From assembly GCF_004005855.1 (NCBI RefSeq), contig NZ_SACL01000001.1, positions 1,054,001 to 1,118,000 of the forward strand: DNA of 64,000 nucleotides, given 5' to 3'. Under the pieces are notes generated by a model. It did not search any database, had not been told where the DNA came from, and saw nothing but the letters and a program-made list of their open reading frames with translations. Origin of the DNA: Rhodovarius crocodyli (GTDB taxonomy: Bacteria; Pseudomonadota; Alphaproteobacteria; Acetobacterales; Acetobacteraceae). The position numbers and the translations under genes are program-made. The number at the start of each line of letters is the position of its first letter. Positions within the stretch are counted from its first letter, which is position 1. Positions 35,048 through 45,065 of the stretch are shown piece by piece.

Positions 35048-37027
35048 TCAAGCGGGGGCTTGCAGAGCGGCGGCATCCGTCACCGGCAGGCCACACCTGC
35101 CGGCGCGGCAGATATAGGCGGCGGGCGCGCCGTCCTGCATGGGCTTGCCATGCGCCGGGTGGCCCGGCGGCAGGGCGTCGGGCGTGGGGGCGCACAGCAC
35201 CAGCACCGCCGGGTCCGGCAGGGTCAGCGCCGCCTGGCGCAGGGCGAGGGCACCGGGGTGTTCCGGCGGGCCGGCGATGACCACGGTCGCGCCGCGCTCC
35301 AGCAGGTCGGCGGCTGCCAGCAGGCTGGGCATGGCCGCGAGCCCTGCCTCCAGCCCCGAGAAGGCGCCGATCGTGCCTTCGGCCACGCTGCGCCAATGCT
35401 CGTCGGCGGTGGCGTGGTACAGCAGGGCCGCGACCTCGGCGGCGATGCCGTTGCCGGCGGGGGTGGCGTTGTCGCCGGCGGTGAAGCCGCGCACCAGCAC
35501 GTCCGTGGCGGTGGTGGGGCTGGTGAAAAAACCGCCCTCGGGTGCGGCGAAATCGGCTTCCAGCACGCGCATCCAGGCGATGGCCTGGTCCAGCAGGGCC
35601 GGGTCGCCCCGGTGCTGGAACAGCGCCAGCGCGGCACGGGCCATCTGGGCGTAGTCCTCCAGCAGGCCGGGTGCGCTGGGGCGGCCCAGGCGCCAGGCAT
35701 GGTGCAGCCGGTGGTCCGGGCCCTGCATCGTGGTCGTGACGAAGCGGAAGGCCGCCTCGGCCAGGTCCAGCCATTCCGGGTGGCCGAACACGGCGCTGGC
35801 CCTGGCCAGCCCCGCGATCATCATGCCGTTCCAGTCGGCCAGGATCTTGTCGTCGCGCGCGGGACGGATGCGGGGCGCGCGGGCGGCCAGCAGCTTGCCG
35901 CGCAGGCCGGCCAGCCGGGCTTCGCCGGCCTCATCCAGGCGGCGGCCCTTGCTGCGGTTCAGGATGTTGTGGTGTTCCCAGTTGCCGTCGGCCGTCACGT
36001 CGTAATGCTCGGCGAAGAAGGCGGCGTCGGCACCGAGGACGGCCTCGATCTCGGCCAGGGACCAGACGTAGAACTTGCCCTCGACGCCCTCGCTGTCGGC
36101 GTCCTCGGCGGCGGCGAAGGCGCGGCCCTCGGCCAGCATGTCGCGGGCGAGCCAGCCCACGATGCCCTCGGCGGCCTCCCGCCACAGGGGCTCGGCGCGG
36201 CGGGCCTGTGCCAGGGCGAACAGCTCCAGCAGCTGGCCGTTGTCGTAGAGCATCTTCTCGAAGTGCGGGACGAGCCAATGCTCATCGACGGCATAGCGCG
36301 CGAAGCCGCCGCCCAGATGGTCATGGATGCCGCCGAGCGCCATCCGGCGCAGCATCAGCTCCGCCGCGCCGACATGCCCGCCCACCTGCCACAGATAGCG
36401 GTAGATCGGCGGATTGGGGAATTTGGGGGCGCCCTGGAAGCCGCCCTCGACCGGGTCCTGCGACTTCAGCAGCTGGCGGGCGACCGCGTCATGCGCGGCG
36501 GGGCCGGGCAGCGGGCCGGGGTTGGCGGCGGCCATGCGGTCCAGCGCCTGCTTCAGCGCGCGGGTGTTCTGGGCCACCTTGTCGCTGCCCTCGGCCCAGG
36601 CCTGGGCGATGCCGCCCAGCACCTGGCGGAAGCTGGGGCGGCCCCAGCGCGGCTCGGGCGGAAAATAGGTGCCGCCCCAGAAGGGCTCGCCGGCGGGCGT
36701 CAGGAACATGGTCAGCGGCCAGCCGCCCTGTTCGCCCAGCAGATGCAGGGCGTTCATGTACAGCGCGTCGATGTCCGGCCGCTCCTCGCGGTCCAGCTTG
36801 ATGCAGATGTAGCGGGCGTTCATCTCGGCCGCCGTGATCTCATCCTCGAAGGATTCATGGGCCATGACATGGCACCAGTGGCAGGCGGCATAGCCCGAGC
36901 TGAGCAGGATCGGCTTGTTCTGCGCGCGCGCGGCTTCCAGCGCCTCCGGCCCCCAGGGGCGCCAGTGCACGGGGTTGTCCGCGTGCTGCAGCAGGTATGG
37001 CGAGGTTTCCCGCGAGAGAAGATTCAT
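35048..37027 (-). CDS. thioredoxin domain-containing protein, YyaL/DUF255 family
   Basis: A 659-residue protein. The N-terminal DUF255 thioredoxin-like domain has the signature [18 protein letters not shown] and [14 protein letters not shown] (C-x-x-C), followed by [11 protein letters not shown]. The C-terminal part is an (alpha/alpha)6-type region with repeated Trp/His motifs ([31 protein letters not shown]). Family function is not settled. The ATG at 37027 sits exactly at the conserved start; longer in-frame upstream sequence is antisense to the ferredoxin gene. It is divergent from the ferredoxin gene. Confidence 0.9.
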   Translation of the reverse strand: MNLLSRETSPYLLQHADNPVHWRPWGPEALEAARAQNKPILLSSGYAACHWCHVMAHESFEDEITAAEMNARYICIKLDREERPDIDALYMNALHLLGEQGGWPLTMFLTPAGEPFWGGTYFPPEPRWGRPSFRQVLGGIAQAWAEGSDKVAQNTRALKQALDRMAAANPGPLPGPAAHDAVARQLLKSQDPVEGGFQGAPKFPNPPIYRYLWQVGGHVGAAELMLRRMALGGIHDHLGGGFARYAVDEHWLVPHFEKMLYDNGQLLELFALAQARRAEPLWREAAEGIVGWLARDMLAEGRAFAAAEDADSEGVEGKFYVWSLAEIEAVLGADAAFFAEHYDVTADGNWEHHNILNRSKGRRLDEAGEARLAGLRGKLLAARAPRIRPARDDKILADWNGMMIAGLARASAVFGHPEWLDLAEAAFRFVTTTMQGPDHRLHHAWRLGRPSAPGLLEDYAQMARAALALFQHRGDPALLDQAIAWMRVLEADFAAPEGGFFTSPTTATDVLVRGFTAGDNATPAGNGIAAEVAALLYHATADEHWRSVAEGTIGAFSGLEAGLAAMPSLLAAADLLERGATVVIAGPPEHPGALALRQAALTLPDPAVLVLCAPTPDALPPGHPAHGKPMQDGAPAAYICRAGRCGLPVTDAAALQAPA

Positions 37028-37084
37028 ATGCCCTGGCGCCCTTTGGTGCTGCATCCTACATGGCGCCTCTTGAGAGGAATTCCC

Positions 37085-37399
37085 ATGCCCGAGGACCCCC
37101 CGCCGTTCTTCGACCACCACGTCTTCGTGTGTACCAACAAGGGCGGCTGCGCGGATGAGGGCTCGAAGAAGCTGGCCAAGCACATGAAGTCCCAGGCGAA
37201 GGCGATGGGGCTGAAGCGCGTGCGGGTGAACACGACCGGCTGCATGGGGCGCTGCAAGTTCGGGCCGGTCTTCGCAGTCTATCCGGAAGGCGTCTGGTAC
37301 AGCCCGCAGGACCGCGACGACGTGGAGGAGATCCTGGCCACTCATCTGCGGGACGGCGGGCGGGTGGAGCGCCTGATGCTGCCGGGGCGCAAGCGTTGA
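37085..37399 (+). CDS. (2Fe-2S) ferredoxin, thioredoxin-like (Shethna-type) family
   Basis: A 104-residue protein with four Cys in the thioredoxin-like ferredoxin pattern: C16 and C22 in CTNKGGC, C53 and C57 in [17 protein letters not shown] and a helical C terminus complete the fold. It likely carries electrons to an unknown partner. AGAGGAA precedes the ATG. Its stop overlaps the TTG start of mnmE (TTGA), so it is the first gene of the mnmE-mnmG-rsmG-parA-parB string. Confidence 0.9.
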   Translation: MPEDPPPFFDHHVFVCTNKGGCADEGSKKLAKHMKSQAKAMGLKRVRVNTTGCMGRCKFGPVFAVYPEGVWYSPQDRDDVEEILATHLRDGGRVERLMLPGRKR

Positions 37400-38685
37400 G
37401 CGGCACGATCTTCGCGATCGCGAGCGGCGCGGGGCGCGCCGGGGTGGCGGTGATGCGCGTCTCCGGCCCTGAGGCCGGGCAGGCGCTGGCGGCGCTGGCG
37501 GGCGGCCTGCCGCGCCCGCGCCATGCGAGCCTTCGCCGCCTGCGCCATCGCGGTGAGGTTCTGGACGAGGCGTTGGTGCTGTGGTTCCCCGCGCCCCACA
37601 GCTACACCGGAGAGGACAGCGCGGAGCTGCACCTGCATGGCGGCCCCGCCGTGATCGCGGCGGTGGGCGATGCGCTGGCGATGCTGGGCCTGCGCCCGGC
37701 GGAACCCGGCGAGTTCACCCGTCGCGCCTTCACCCACGGCAAGCTGGACCTGACGGCGGCCGAAGGCATCGCGGACCTGATCGCCGCCGAGACCGAGGCC
37801 CAGCGCCGCCAGGCCCTGCGCCAGGCCGGCGGCGCGCTCGCGCTGCGCGTGCGCGGCTGGGTGGAGCGGCTGACCGATCTGCTGGCCCGGCAGGAGGCCT
37901 TCATCGAGTTCGAGGATGAGGATCTGCCCGAGGGGCTGGATGCCGCCGTGGCCGCCGATGTCGCGGAGCTGCGCGCGGAGCTCGCCGCCGAGATCGCCGG
38001 CGCCGCGCGCGCGGAGGCCCTGCGTGAGGGTGTGCGCATCGCCATCCTCGGTGCGCCCAATGCGGGCAAATCCTCCCTGCTCAACGCGCTGGCGGGGCGG
38101 GAGGCGGCGATCGTCTCGCCCCAGGCCGGCACGACGCGCGATGTGGTGGAAACCCGGATGGTGATGGCGGGCGTGCCCGTCACCCTTTCGGACACCGCGG
38201 GCCTGCGCGAGACCGACGATGTGATCGAGGCCGAGGGCGTGCGGCGGGCCCGCGCGGCCGGTGCCGGGGCCGAGATCGTGCTGGCCGTCTTTGCCGCCGA
38301 CGCGCCGCCCGATGCGGAGACGCGCGCGCTGGTCGAGGCGGGCGCCCTGGCCGTGGTGAACAAATGCGACGTGGTGCCGCCGATGATGGCGGGCCAGGCG
38401 GTCTCGGCCCGCAGCGGCATGGGGCTGGCGCAGCTGCGGGCGGCGCTGGAGGACGCGGTGCGTGCCAGCGCCGGTGTGGCGATGGAGGCCGGGCTGACCC
38501 GTCCGCGCCACCGCGCAGCCCTGGCGGACGCGGTCGCCGCGCTCGATACGCTGGAAAACCCGCTGCCCGAGCTGCGCGCCGAGGCACTGCGCGGCGCGCT
38601 GGCGGCCATGGGGCGGCTGACCGGCAGGGTCGGCGTGGAAGCGGTGCTGGACCGCGTGTTTTCCGAGTTCTGCATCGGGAAGTGA
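37396..38685 (+). CDS. mnmE: tRNA uridine-5-carboxymethylaminomethyl(34) synthesis GTPase MnmE
   Basis: A 429-residue GTPase that, with MnmG, modifies U34 of certain tRNAs. The N-terminal folate-binding domain ([29 protein letters not shown]) is followed by the inserted G domain: [14 protein letters not shown] (P loop), [10 protein letters not shown] and NKCD. The C terminus ends CIGK, the conserved C-(I/L/V)-G-K. The start is TTG, overlapping the ferredoxin stop. Confidence 0.96.
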   Translation: MSGTIFAIASGAGRAGVAVMRVSGPEAGQALAALAGGLPRPRHASLRRLRHRGEVLDEALVLWFPAPHSYTGEDSAELHLHGGPAVIAAVGDALAMLGLRPAEPGEFTRRAFTHGKLDLTAAEGIADLIAAETEAQRRQALRQAGGALALRVRGWVERLTDLLARQEAFIEFEDEDLPEGLDAAVAADVAELRAELAAEIAGAARAEALREGVRIAILGAPNAGKSSLLNALAGREAAIVSPQAGTTRDVVETRMVMAGVPVTLSDTAGLRETDDVIEAEGVRRARAAGAGAEIVLAVFAADAPPDAETRALVEAGALAVVNKCDVVPPMMAGQAVSARSGMGLAQLRAALEDAVRASAGVAMEAGLTRPRHRAALADAVAALDTLENPLPELRAEALRGALAAMGRLTGRVGVEAVLDRVFSEFCIGK

Positions 38686-38703
38686 CGCGCTAAACCCCCG
38701 CGC

Positions 38704-40551
38704 ATGACCCAGTTCGATGTGATTGTCGTGGGTGGCGGCCATGCCGGCACGGAAGCAGCGGCGACGGCCGCCCGCTGCGGCGCGCGCACCCTGCTTCTGA
38801 CCCACAAGGCCGAGACGATCGGCGAGATGAGCTGCAACCCGGCCATCGGCGGCATCGGCAAGGGCCATCTGGTGCGCGAGGTCGACGCGCTGGACGGCAT
38901 CATGGGCCGCGCCGCCGACGCCGCCGGCATCCACTTCAAGCTGCTGAACCGCAGCAAGGGCCCGGCCGTGCGCGGCCCGCGCGCCCAGGCCGACCGCAAG
39001 CTGTACCGCGCCGCCGTGCAGGCCCTGCTGGCCGAGACCGCGAACCTGACCATCCGCGCCGAAGGCGCCGAGGACCTGCTGATCGAGGCCGGGCGCGTCG
39101 TGGGCGTGGTGGGTGCCTCGGGCACGGCGTTCCGCGCCGGCGCCGTCGTCATCACCACCGGCACCTTCCTGCGCGGCGTGATCCATCTGGGGCGTGAGCG
39201 CACGCCCGCCGGCCGCGTGGGCGATGCGCCTTCGGTCGGGCTGGCGCTGGCGCTGGAGAGGTTGGGCCTGCCCATGGCCCGCCTCAAGACCGGCACGCCG
39301 CCGCGCCTGGACGGGCGCACCATTGACTGGGCCGCGCTGGAGGCCCAGCCCGGCGATGCCGAGCCCGAGCCGCTGTCCTGGATGACGGCGCGCATCACCA
39401 ACCCGCAGCTGCATTGCGGCATCACCTGGACCACCGAGGAAACCCACGCGCTGATCCGCGCGAACCTGCAGGAAAGCGCGGTCTATGGTGGGCGCATCTC
39501 CGGTGTCGGGCCGCGTTATTGCCCGTCCATCGAGGACAAGGTGGTCCGCTTCGCCGACAAGAACCGCCATCAGATCTTCCTGGAGCCCGAGGGGCTGGAC
39601 GACCCGACCGTGTATCCGAACGGCATCAGCACCTCCCTGCCCGAGAGCGTCCAGCGCGGCATCATCGCCAGCATGCCGGGCCTGTCCCGCGCGGTGATCA
39701 TGCGGCCGGGCTATGCCATCGAATACGACCATGTGGACCCGCGCGCCCTGCGCCCCACGCTGGAGCTGCGCGATGTGCCGGGCCTGTTCCTGGCCGGGCA
39801 GATCAACGGCACCACGGGTTACGAGGAAGCCGCCGCCCAGGGGATGATGGCGGCCCTCAACGCCGTGCAGCGTGCCGCCGGCACCGAGCCCGACCGCGTG
39901 CTGGCGCGCGACGAGGCCTATGCCGGCGTGATGATCGACGACCTGACCCTTCAGGGCGTGTCAGAGCCCTATCGCATGCTGACGGCGCGCAGCGAGTACC
40001 GGCTGCGTCTGCGCGCCGACAACGCCATGCTGCGGCTGACGGCCAAGGGCATGGAGTGGGGCTGCGTGGGTCAGGTGCGGGCCGATGCTTTCCGGGGCTT
40101 CCAGGCGGCGGTGTCCGACGCCATTGCCCGCGCCCGGGCGGAGGGCGCGACGCCCGCCCAGTACCGCGCGGCCGGCGCGCCCGTGAACCTCGACGGCCGC
40201 TGGCGCAGCCTGCTGGATGTGCTGGCCCTGCCGGCGATGCCGGTGGAGGTGGCGGAGACCATGTTCCCCTGGCTGCGTGACCTGGCGCCGCGCGTGCGGG
40301 CGCAGGTGGAGTGCGAGGCGCTCTACGGCCCTTACCTGGCGCGGCAGGAGGCCGAGCTGGCCCTACTGCGGCGGGAGGAGGCGCTGGCCATCCCCGACGG
40401 CGTGGATTTCGCCGTCATTGCCGGGCTCTCGCGCGAGATGCAGCAGCGCCTTGAGGCGGCCCGGCCCGCCACGCTGGGTGCTGCCTCGCGGTTGGCCGGC
40501 GTCACCCCGGCGGCCGTCGCGGCGCTTGCCGTGCATCTGAGGCGCGCGTGA
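38704..40551 (+). CDS. mnmG: tRNA uridine-5-carboxymethylaminomethyl(34) synthesis enzyme MnmG (GidA)
   Basis: A 615-residue FAD enzyme, partner of Mnm[11 protein letters not shown] is the FAD motif; [20 protein letters not shown] and GFYSTGP-like conserved blocks ([30 protein letters not shown]) are all present. The C-terminal helical domain binds MnmE and tRNA. It lies 18 bp behind mnmE; its stop overlaps the rsmG ATG by 1 nt. Confidence 0.97.
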   Translation: MTQFDVIVVGGGHAGTEAAATAARCGARTLLLTHKAETIGEMSCNPAIGGIGKGHLVREVDALDGIMGRAADAAGIHFKLLNRSKGPAVRGPRAQADRKLYRAAVQALLAETANLTIRAEGAEDLLIEAGRVVGVVGASGTAFRAGAVVITTGTFLRGVIHLGRERTPAGRVGDAPSVGLALALERLGLPMARLKTGTPPRLDGRTIDWAALEAQPGDAEPEPLSWMTARITNPQLHCGITWTTEETHALIRANLQESAVYGGRISGVGPRYCPSIEDKVVRFADKNRHQIFLEPEGLDDPTVYPNGISTSLPESVQRGIIASMPGLSRAVIMRPGYAIEYDHVDPRALRPTLELRDVPGLFLAGQINGTTGYEEAAAQGMMAALNAVQRAAGTEPDRVLARDEAYAGVMIDDLTLQGVSEPYRMLTARSEYRLRLRADNAMLRLTAKGMEWGCVGQVRADAFRGFQAAVSDAIARARAEGATPAQYRAAGAPVNLDGRWRSLLDVLALPAMPVEVAETMFPWLRDLAPRVRAQVECEALYGPYLARQEAELALLRREEALAIPDGVDFAVIAGLSREMQQRLEAARPATLGAASRLAGVTPAAVAALAVHLRRA

Positions 40552-41150
40552 TGACCCTGCCGCCTGACGTCGATGTTTCACGTGAAACATCAGACCGGAT
40601 TGATACCTATCTGGCGCTGCTGGCGCGCTGGAACCAGCGCATCAATCTGGTCGGCCCCCTGCCCGTTTCGCAATGGCGCGCGCGGCATGTCGAGGATTCG
40701 TGGCAGCTGCTGGGGCTGCTGCCTGATGATGAGTTGCCGCTGGTCGATCTGGGTTCCGGCGGCGGGCTGCCGGGGCTGATCCTGGCCGCCGCCGTCACCC
40801 GCCCGGTGCATCTGGTGGAGTCAGACCAGCGCAAATCCGCCTTCCTGCGAGAGGCCGCGCGGGAGATGGGCATGACCCATGTGACGGTGCACGCCCAGCG
40901 CATAGAGGCCGCCGCCCTGCCCCCGGCCGGCACGCTGACCGCCCGCGCCCTGGCGTCGCTCAAGGTGCTGTTGCCGCACGCCCACAGGTTGCTCGCCCCC
41001 GGCGGTGTCGCGATCTTTCCGAAGGGCCGCAATGCCGAGGTTGAGTTGACCGAGGCCGCCCCCGGCTGGCACATGTCGGTGGAGCGCTTCGGCAGCCGAA
41101 CGGACGCCGAGGCCACCATTTTCCGCATCCGGGACATCCACCCTGTCTGA
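40551..41150 (+). CDS. rsmG: 16S rRNA (guanine(527)-N(7))-methyltransferase RsmG (GidB)
   Basis: A 199-residue methyltransferase for m7G527 in 16S rRNA. SAM motif DLGSGGGLPG near residue 66, plus RWNQRINLVGP and RALASLKVLLPHA, are family hallmarks. The stretch DVSRET near residues 8-13 is encoded by a parS site, so this part of the gene doubles as a DNA-binding signal. ATG at 40551 overlaps the mnmG stop (a GTG one codon earlier is possible). Confidence 0.95.
   Translation: MTLPPDVDVSRETSDRIDTYLALLARWNQRINLVGPLPVSQWRARHVEDSWQLLGLLPDDELPLVDLGSGGGLPGLILAAAVTRPVHLVESDQRKSAFLREAAREMGMTHVTVHAQRIEAAALPPAGTLTARALASLKVLLPHAHRLLAPGGVAIFPKGRNAEVELTEAAPGWHMSVERFGSRTDAEATIFRIRDIHPV
40573..40590. promoter_or_regulatory. 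parS centromere site (ParB-binding palindrome)
   Basis: ATGTTTCACGTGAAACAT is a perfect 18-bp palindrome containing the consensus TGTTTCACGTGAAACA bound by chromosomal ParB. It lies inside the 5' end of rsmG, about 570 bp upstream of parA. It implies the replication origin is close by. Only one site is seen in the window. Confidence 0.95.
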
Positions 41151-41940
41151 CGCCGCGAAACCCCGCATCGTCGCCTTCGCCAACCAGAAGGGCGGCGTGG
41201 GCAAGACCACCACGGCGGTGAACCTGGCGGCCGCCCTGGCCGCGCGCCACAAGGTGCTGGTCATCGACCTGGACCCGCAGGGCAATGCCTCCACGGGCCT
41301 CGGCATCGACCGCGCGCAGCGCAAGCCCGGCAGCTATGCCATGCTGCTGGACGGCAAGCTGCCGGCCGACTGCATCCGCGCCACCGCCATCCCCAACCTC
41401 TCCATCATCCCGGCCGACCCCGATCTGGCCGGCGCCGAGCTGGAACTGGTGGACATCGAGGGCCGCGAGACACGGTTGCGCCAGGCGCTGAAGGGCCTGA
41501 CCGGCTATGGCTGGGTCATGCTGGATTGCCCGCCGTCGCTGGGCCTGCTGACGCTGAATGCGCTCGTCGCCGCCGACAGCGTGCTGGTGCCGTTGCAGAC
41601 CGAGTTCTACGCGCTCGAAGGCGTGTCCCAGATCACCCAGACCATCGAGCGCGTGAAGCGCGCGCTGAACCCGGCGCTGGAGCTGGAAGGCATCGCGCTG
41701 ACCATGTTCGACCGCCGCAACAATCTGGCCGAGGCGGTGTCCGCCGATGTGCGCGCGCATTTCGGCAAGGCCGTGTTCGACACCGCCATCCCGCGCAATG
41801 TCCGCGTCTCCGAGGCGCCGTCCCACGGGCTGCCTGTCACCGTCTATGATTTCCGCTCGCCCGGCGCGCAGGCCTATGTGGCGCTGGCTGCCGAGCTGCT
41901 GCGCCGCCATCGCCAACGCCTGAAAGCCAACGCCGGATGA
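41143..41940 (+). CDS. parA: chromosome-partitioning ATPase ParA
   Basis: A 265-residue deviant Walker ATPase that moves ParB-parS complexes. KGGVGKTT (deviant Walker A with the signature Lys) is at residues 16-23 of the proposed protein, with VLVIDLDPQGN (A') and MLDCPPSLGLLT (B) following. The frame has a stop at 41047-41049 and no ATG, GTG or TTG before the GTG inside the Walker A motif itself, which cannot be the start. The CTG at 41143 gives the usual ParA N terminus (SDAAKPRIVAFANQ) and has GGGA upstream; it overlaps rsmG by 8 nt. Start choice is therefore an inference. Confidence 0.93.
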   Translation: MSDAAKPRIVAFANQKGGVGKTTTAVNLAAALAARHKVLVIDLDPQGNASTGLGIDRAQRKPGSYAMLLDGKLPADCIRATAIPNLSIIPADPDLAGAELELVDIEGRETRLRQALKGLTGYGWVMLDCPPSLGLLTLNALVAADSVLVPLQTEFYALEGVSQITQTIERVKRALNPALELEGIALTMFDRRNNLAEAVSADVRAHFGKAVFDTAIPRNVRVSEAPSHGLPVTVYDFRSPGAQAYVALAAELLRRHRQRLKANAG

Positions 41941-42782
41941 GCAAGCCACCCCGTCTGGGCAAGGGCCTTTCCGCCCTGCTCGGCGAAGCCGCCGCCCCCA
42001 GCGCCGAGCAAGCCCGCTCCCTGCCCGTCACGGCGCTGGAGCCCAGCCCCTTCCAGGCGCGCGGCCCCATGGACCCCGACGCGCTGGAGGAGCTCGCGGC
42101 CTCCATCCGCCAGCACGGCGTGCTGCAGCCTATCCTGGTGCGGCCGAAGCCCGGTGCCGCCGGCACCTACCAGATCATCGGCGGTGAGCGCCGCTGGCGC
42201 GCGGCACAGGCCGCCCCCCTGCATGAGGTTCCGGTGGTGATCCGGGATTTCGACGACAGCGCCGCCATGGCCGCGGGCCTGGTCGAGAACCTGCAGCGCG
42301 AGGACCTGAACGCGGTCGAGGAAGCCGAGGGCTATGAGCGCCTGACCGGCCAGTTCGGCCTGACGCAGCTTCAGCTCTCCCAGGCGGTGGGCAAGTCGCG
42401 TTCGCACATCACCAACACCCTGCGCCTGCTGAACCTGCCGCCCCGTGTGCAGGAGCTGCTGCGCGACGGCGCGCTCTCGGCCGGCCATGCGCGCGCGCTG
42501 ATCGGCGCGCCGGACCCGATCGCGCTGGCCCTGCATATCGTGGATCGTGGGTTGAACGTGCGCCAGGCAGAGGCGCTGGCCACCCGCCCGGGCCTGCCGG
42601 GCAAGCCCGCGCCGAAGCCCGAAAGCCCCGAGATCAAGGCGCTGGAGAATGACCTGTCGCGCCATCTGGGCCTGCAGGTCAGCATCGCGCATGGCGGGCG
42701 CGGCGGCACGCTGACCATCAAGTACAAGGACCTGGACCAGCTGGATGGCGTGCTGGCCCTGCTGACGGGGAAGATGGCGTAG
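41937..42782 (+). CDS. parB: chromosome-partitioning protein ParB
   Basis: A 281-residue CTP-dependent parS-binding clamp. N-terminal RLGKGLSALLG is typical; the CTP-binding motif GGERRWRA (GERRxRA) is near residue 82, ENLQREDLN follows, and the helix-turn-helix SQAVGKSRSHITNTLRLL is near residue 145. A C-terminal dimer domain (about residues 225-281) completes it. ATG overlaps the parA stop (ATGA). Cognate site: the parS in rsmG. Confidence 0.96.
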   Translation: MSKPPRLGKGLSALLGEAAAPSAEQARSLPVTALEPSPFQARGPMDPDALEELAASIRQHGVLQPILVRPKPGAAGTYQIIGGERRWRAAQAAPLHEVPVVIRDFDDSAAMAAGLVENLQREDLNAVEEAEGYERLTGQFGLTQLQLSQAVGKSRSHITNTLRLLNLPPRVQELLRDGALSAGHARALIGAPDPIALALHIVDRGLNVRQAEALATRPGLPGKPAPKPESPEIKALENDLSRHLGLQVSIAHGGRGGTLTIKYKDLDQLDGVLALLTGKMA

Positions 42783-42804
42783 TCTTCCCCGCCGCCCTCG
42801 GGCG

Positions 42805-43518
42805 CTACTTCTCGTAGTGCTCGCGGTACATTTCCAGCATCACCTCATCCAGCTTCCGGCCCGGCGTCCAGCCGGCCATGCCCTCCGGCATCTTCACGTC
42901 GGGCAGCTGGCGCGGGCATTCCTCGGCCGGGCCGATCACCTGCTTCACCGGGTACAGCGCGGTCCAGGCCGGCCAGGCATAGTCTTCCTCGTCATCGGCG
43001 ATGTGCAGGTCGCGCACCTTGGCCGAGGCATCGTCGATCTTCATGCGGATGAAGGTGGTGGCCTTCACCTCCTGCACGGTGGCCGGGCGCATGGTGGCCG
43101 CGCGGCCGGGGAAGAAGCGGTCGAGGAAGGCGTCGATCAGCTTATGCTTCTCGTCCAGGTCATCCACGATATGCGCGGTGCCATAGGCCATGACGGAGCG
43201 GTAGTTGACCGAGTGGTTGAAGCCGCAGCGCGCCAGGATCACGGCGTCCAGATGCGTCACCGTCAGGCACACCGGCACCCCGCCGGACTGCGCGCGCACC
43301 ATGCGGCTGGCCGAGGACCCGTGCCAGATCAGGTCGTCGCCCTCGCGCCAGAAGCTGGTGGGCGTGCAATAGGGCTGGCCGTCGATGACATAGGCGATGT
43401 GGCAGATCATCGCGGAATCCAGGATGTCGTAGACCGCCTGCTTGTCATAGGAGCCGCGCTGGGGCTTGCGCTTCACCTTGTTGCGGTTGGTGACGGGATA
43501 ACTCTCGGCTTCGGACAT
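42805..43518 (-). CDS. pyridoxamine 5'-phosphate oxidase family (FMN-binding) protein
   Basis: A 237-residue protein with a split-barrel flavin-binding fold of the Nim/PNPOx-like type: HIAYVIDGQPYCTPTSFWRE, LIWHGSSASRMVR and SVMAYGTAHIVDD. Such proteins bind FMN or heme; actual PNP oxidase activity is not implied. It is divergent from a MocR/PdxR-type regulator, a common arrangement for regulator and target. Confidence 0.85.
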   Translation of the reverse strand: MSEAESYPVTNRNKVKRKPQRGSYDKQAVYDILDSAMICHIAYVIDGQPYCTPTSFWREGDDLIWHGSSASRMVRAQSGGVPVCLTVTHLDAVILARCGFNHSVNYRSVMAYGTAHIVDDLDEKHKLIDAFLDRFFPGRAATMRPATVQEVKATTFIRMKIDDASAKVRDLHIADDEEDYAWPAWTALYPVKQVIGPAEECPRQLPDVKMPEGMAGWTPGRKLDEVMLEMYREHYEK

Positions 43519-43601
43519 CAGCGACGCTCCTGGCGGTCAGGCTTGGATGCTGACACTCAAGCCGCTTGATCGGTTTGCCGAAAGGTCCAATCCTGGCCCA
43601 G

Positions 43602-45065
43602 ATGAGCATACCAATTTCACCCGATTGGTCGGAGCTGCTGGACCTGCCGCTGGACCGCGCCAGCGCGGTGCCGGTGTTCCGGCAGATCTACCTGGGGCTG
43701 CGTCGACTGATCCTCGCAGGCGCCATCCCGCCCGGCGCGCGCCTGCCGCCCAGCCGGCGGATGGCGGAGAAGCTCGGCGTCTCCCGCACCTCGGTCGTCG
43801 GCGTCTATGAACAGCTGCTGGCCGAGGGCTACGTCACCGGCCGCGTGGGCGCCGGCACCTTCGTGGCCGAGGGCCTGCGCGAACCGCCCGAGCCCGCGCC
43901 CAGCCCCCAGCCGCCGCGACACCCGCTGCCGGCCCCTGCCCTTCGGCTCGCGGCCCTGCTGCCGGACCTGACGCAGTTCGGCCCCGCCCCCTTCAACACC
44001 GGCCGCTGCGGCATGGACGCCCGCAGCCTGGAGACCTGGCGCGTGCTGACCGCCCGCCACATGCGCCGCCCCGACCCCGCGCTGCTGGGCTACACGGACC
44101 CCCGCGGCAACCCGCGCCTGAGAGAGGCGGTGGCGCGCTACCTGCGCACCTCCCGCGCCGTGCATTGCGAACCGGAGCAGATCCTCATCCTCTCCGGCAC
44201 GCAGCAGGGCATGGACCTGGTGATGAAGGTGCTGCTGGAACCCGGCGACGCCGCCTGGGTGGAGGACCCCTGTTACCCCGCCCTGCTGGGCGCCCTGCGC
44301 GCCGCGGGCGCCCGGGTGGTGCCCGTGCCCGTCGATGGCGCCGGGCTGGATGTGGGCCAGGGCATCGCCGCCGCGCCCGACGCACGGCTCGCCTATGTCA
44401 CCCCCTCCCACCAGGCGCCCATGGGTGTCGTGCTCTCCATGGCGCGCAGGCTGGAACTGCTGGCCTGGGCGCGGGAGACCGGCGCCTGGATCATCGAGGA
44501 CGACTACGACAGCGAGTTCCGCTACGCCGGCCGCCCGCTGGCTTCCTTGCAGGGCATCGACCGGGAGGAAGGCCGCGTCATCTACCTCGGCAGCTTCAGC
44601 AAGGTGCTGTTTCCGGGCCTGCGCCTGGGCTACGCCGTGGTGCCCAAGCCCCTGCTGCCGGCCTTCACCGCCGCGCGCTACCTGGCCGATCGCCAGCCGC
44701 CCGGGTTGATGGAGGCCGTGGTGGCCGACTTCCTGGAGGAAGGCCATTTCAGCGCCCATCTGCGCCGCATGCGTGCCGAATACCGCAGCGCGCGCGACGT
44801 GCTGGCGGAGGCGCTGTCGGCGCGGCTGGGCAACCGGCTCGGCATCGAGGTGCCGGACCAGGGCATGCAGATCATGGCGCGCCTGCCGGCGGGTGAGAGC
44901 GACGCGGCGCTGGCCGCGCGGGGTGCGGCGGCGGGGCTGATCCTGCGGCCCGCCAGCACCTATTTCCTGGCCGCGCCGCCCGTGCAGGCGCTGATGCTGG
45001 GCTTCACCGGCCACAGCGCCCAGGCGCTGCGCAACGGCGTGGAAGCCCTACGCGCGATTCTTTAG
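43602..45065 (+). CDS. MocR/PdxR-type regulator (GntR helix-turn-helix fused to aminotransferase fold)
   Basis: A 487-residue regulator. Residues about 20-95 form a GntR winged helix (PVFRQIYLGLRRLILAGAIP, LPPSRRMAEKLGVSRTSV). Residues about 125-487 are a fold-type I aminotransferase domain with EDDYDSEFRYAG and the PLP lysine in LGSFSKVLFPGLRLGY. These proteins sense PLP or an amino acid and often control vitamin B6 genes; the divergent PNPOx-family gene is the probable target. ATG at 43602 is used, since the upstream TTG (43566) lies in the shared promoter region. Its last 18 nt overlap the end of convergent def. Confidence 0.88.
   Translation: MSIPISPDWSELLDLPLDRASAVPVFRQIYLGLRRLILAGAIPPGARLPPSRRMAEKLGVSRTSVVGVYEQLLAEGYVTGRVGAGTFVAEGLREPPEPAPSPQPPRHPLPAPALRLAALLPDLTQFGPAPFNTGRCGMDARSLETWRVLTARHMRRPDPALLGYTDPRGNPRLREAVARYLRTSRAVHCEPEQILILSGTQQGMDLVMKVLLEPGDAAWVEDPCYPALLGALRAAGARVVPVPVDGAGLDVGQGIAAAPDARLAYVTPSHQAPMGVVLSMARRLELLAWARETGAWIIEDDYDSEFRYAGRPLASLQGIDREEGRVIYLGSFSKVLFPGLRLGYAVVPKPLLPAFTAARYLADRQPPGLMEAVVADFLEEGHFSAHLRRMRAEYRSARDVLAEALSARLGNRLGIEVPDQGMQIMARLPAGESDAALAARGAAAGLILRPASTYFLAAPPVQALMLGFTGHSAQALRNGVEALRAIL

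Noticed and set aside
41197-41940. parA starting at the GTG within KGGVGKTT
   Set aside because: It would remove the first part of the P-loop and the preceding strand, giving a non-functional ATPase.
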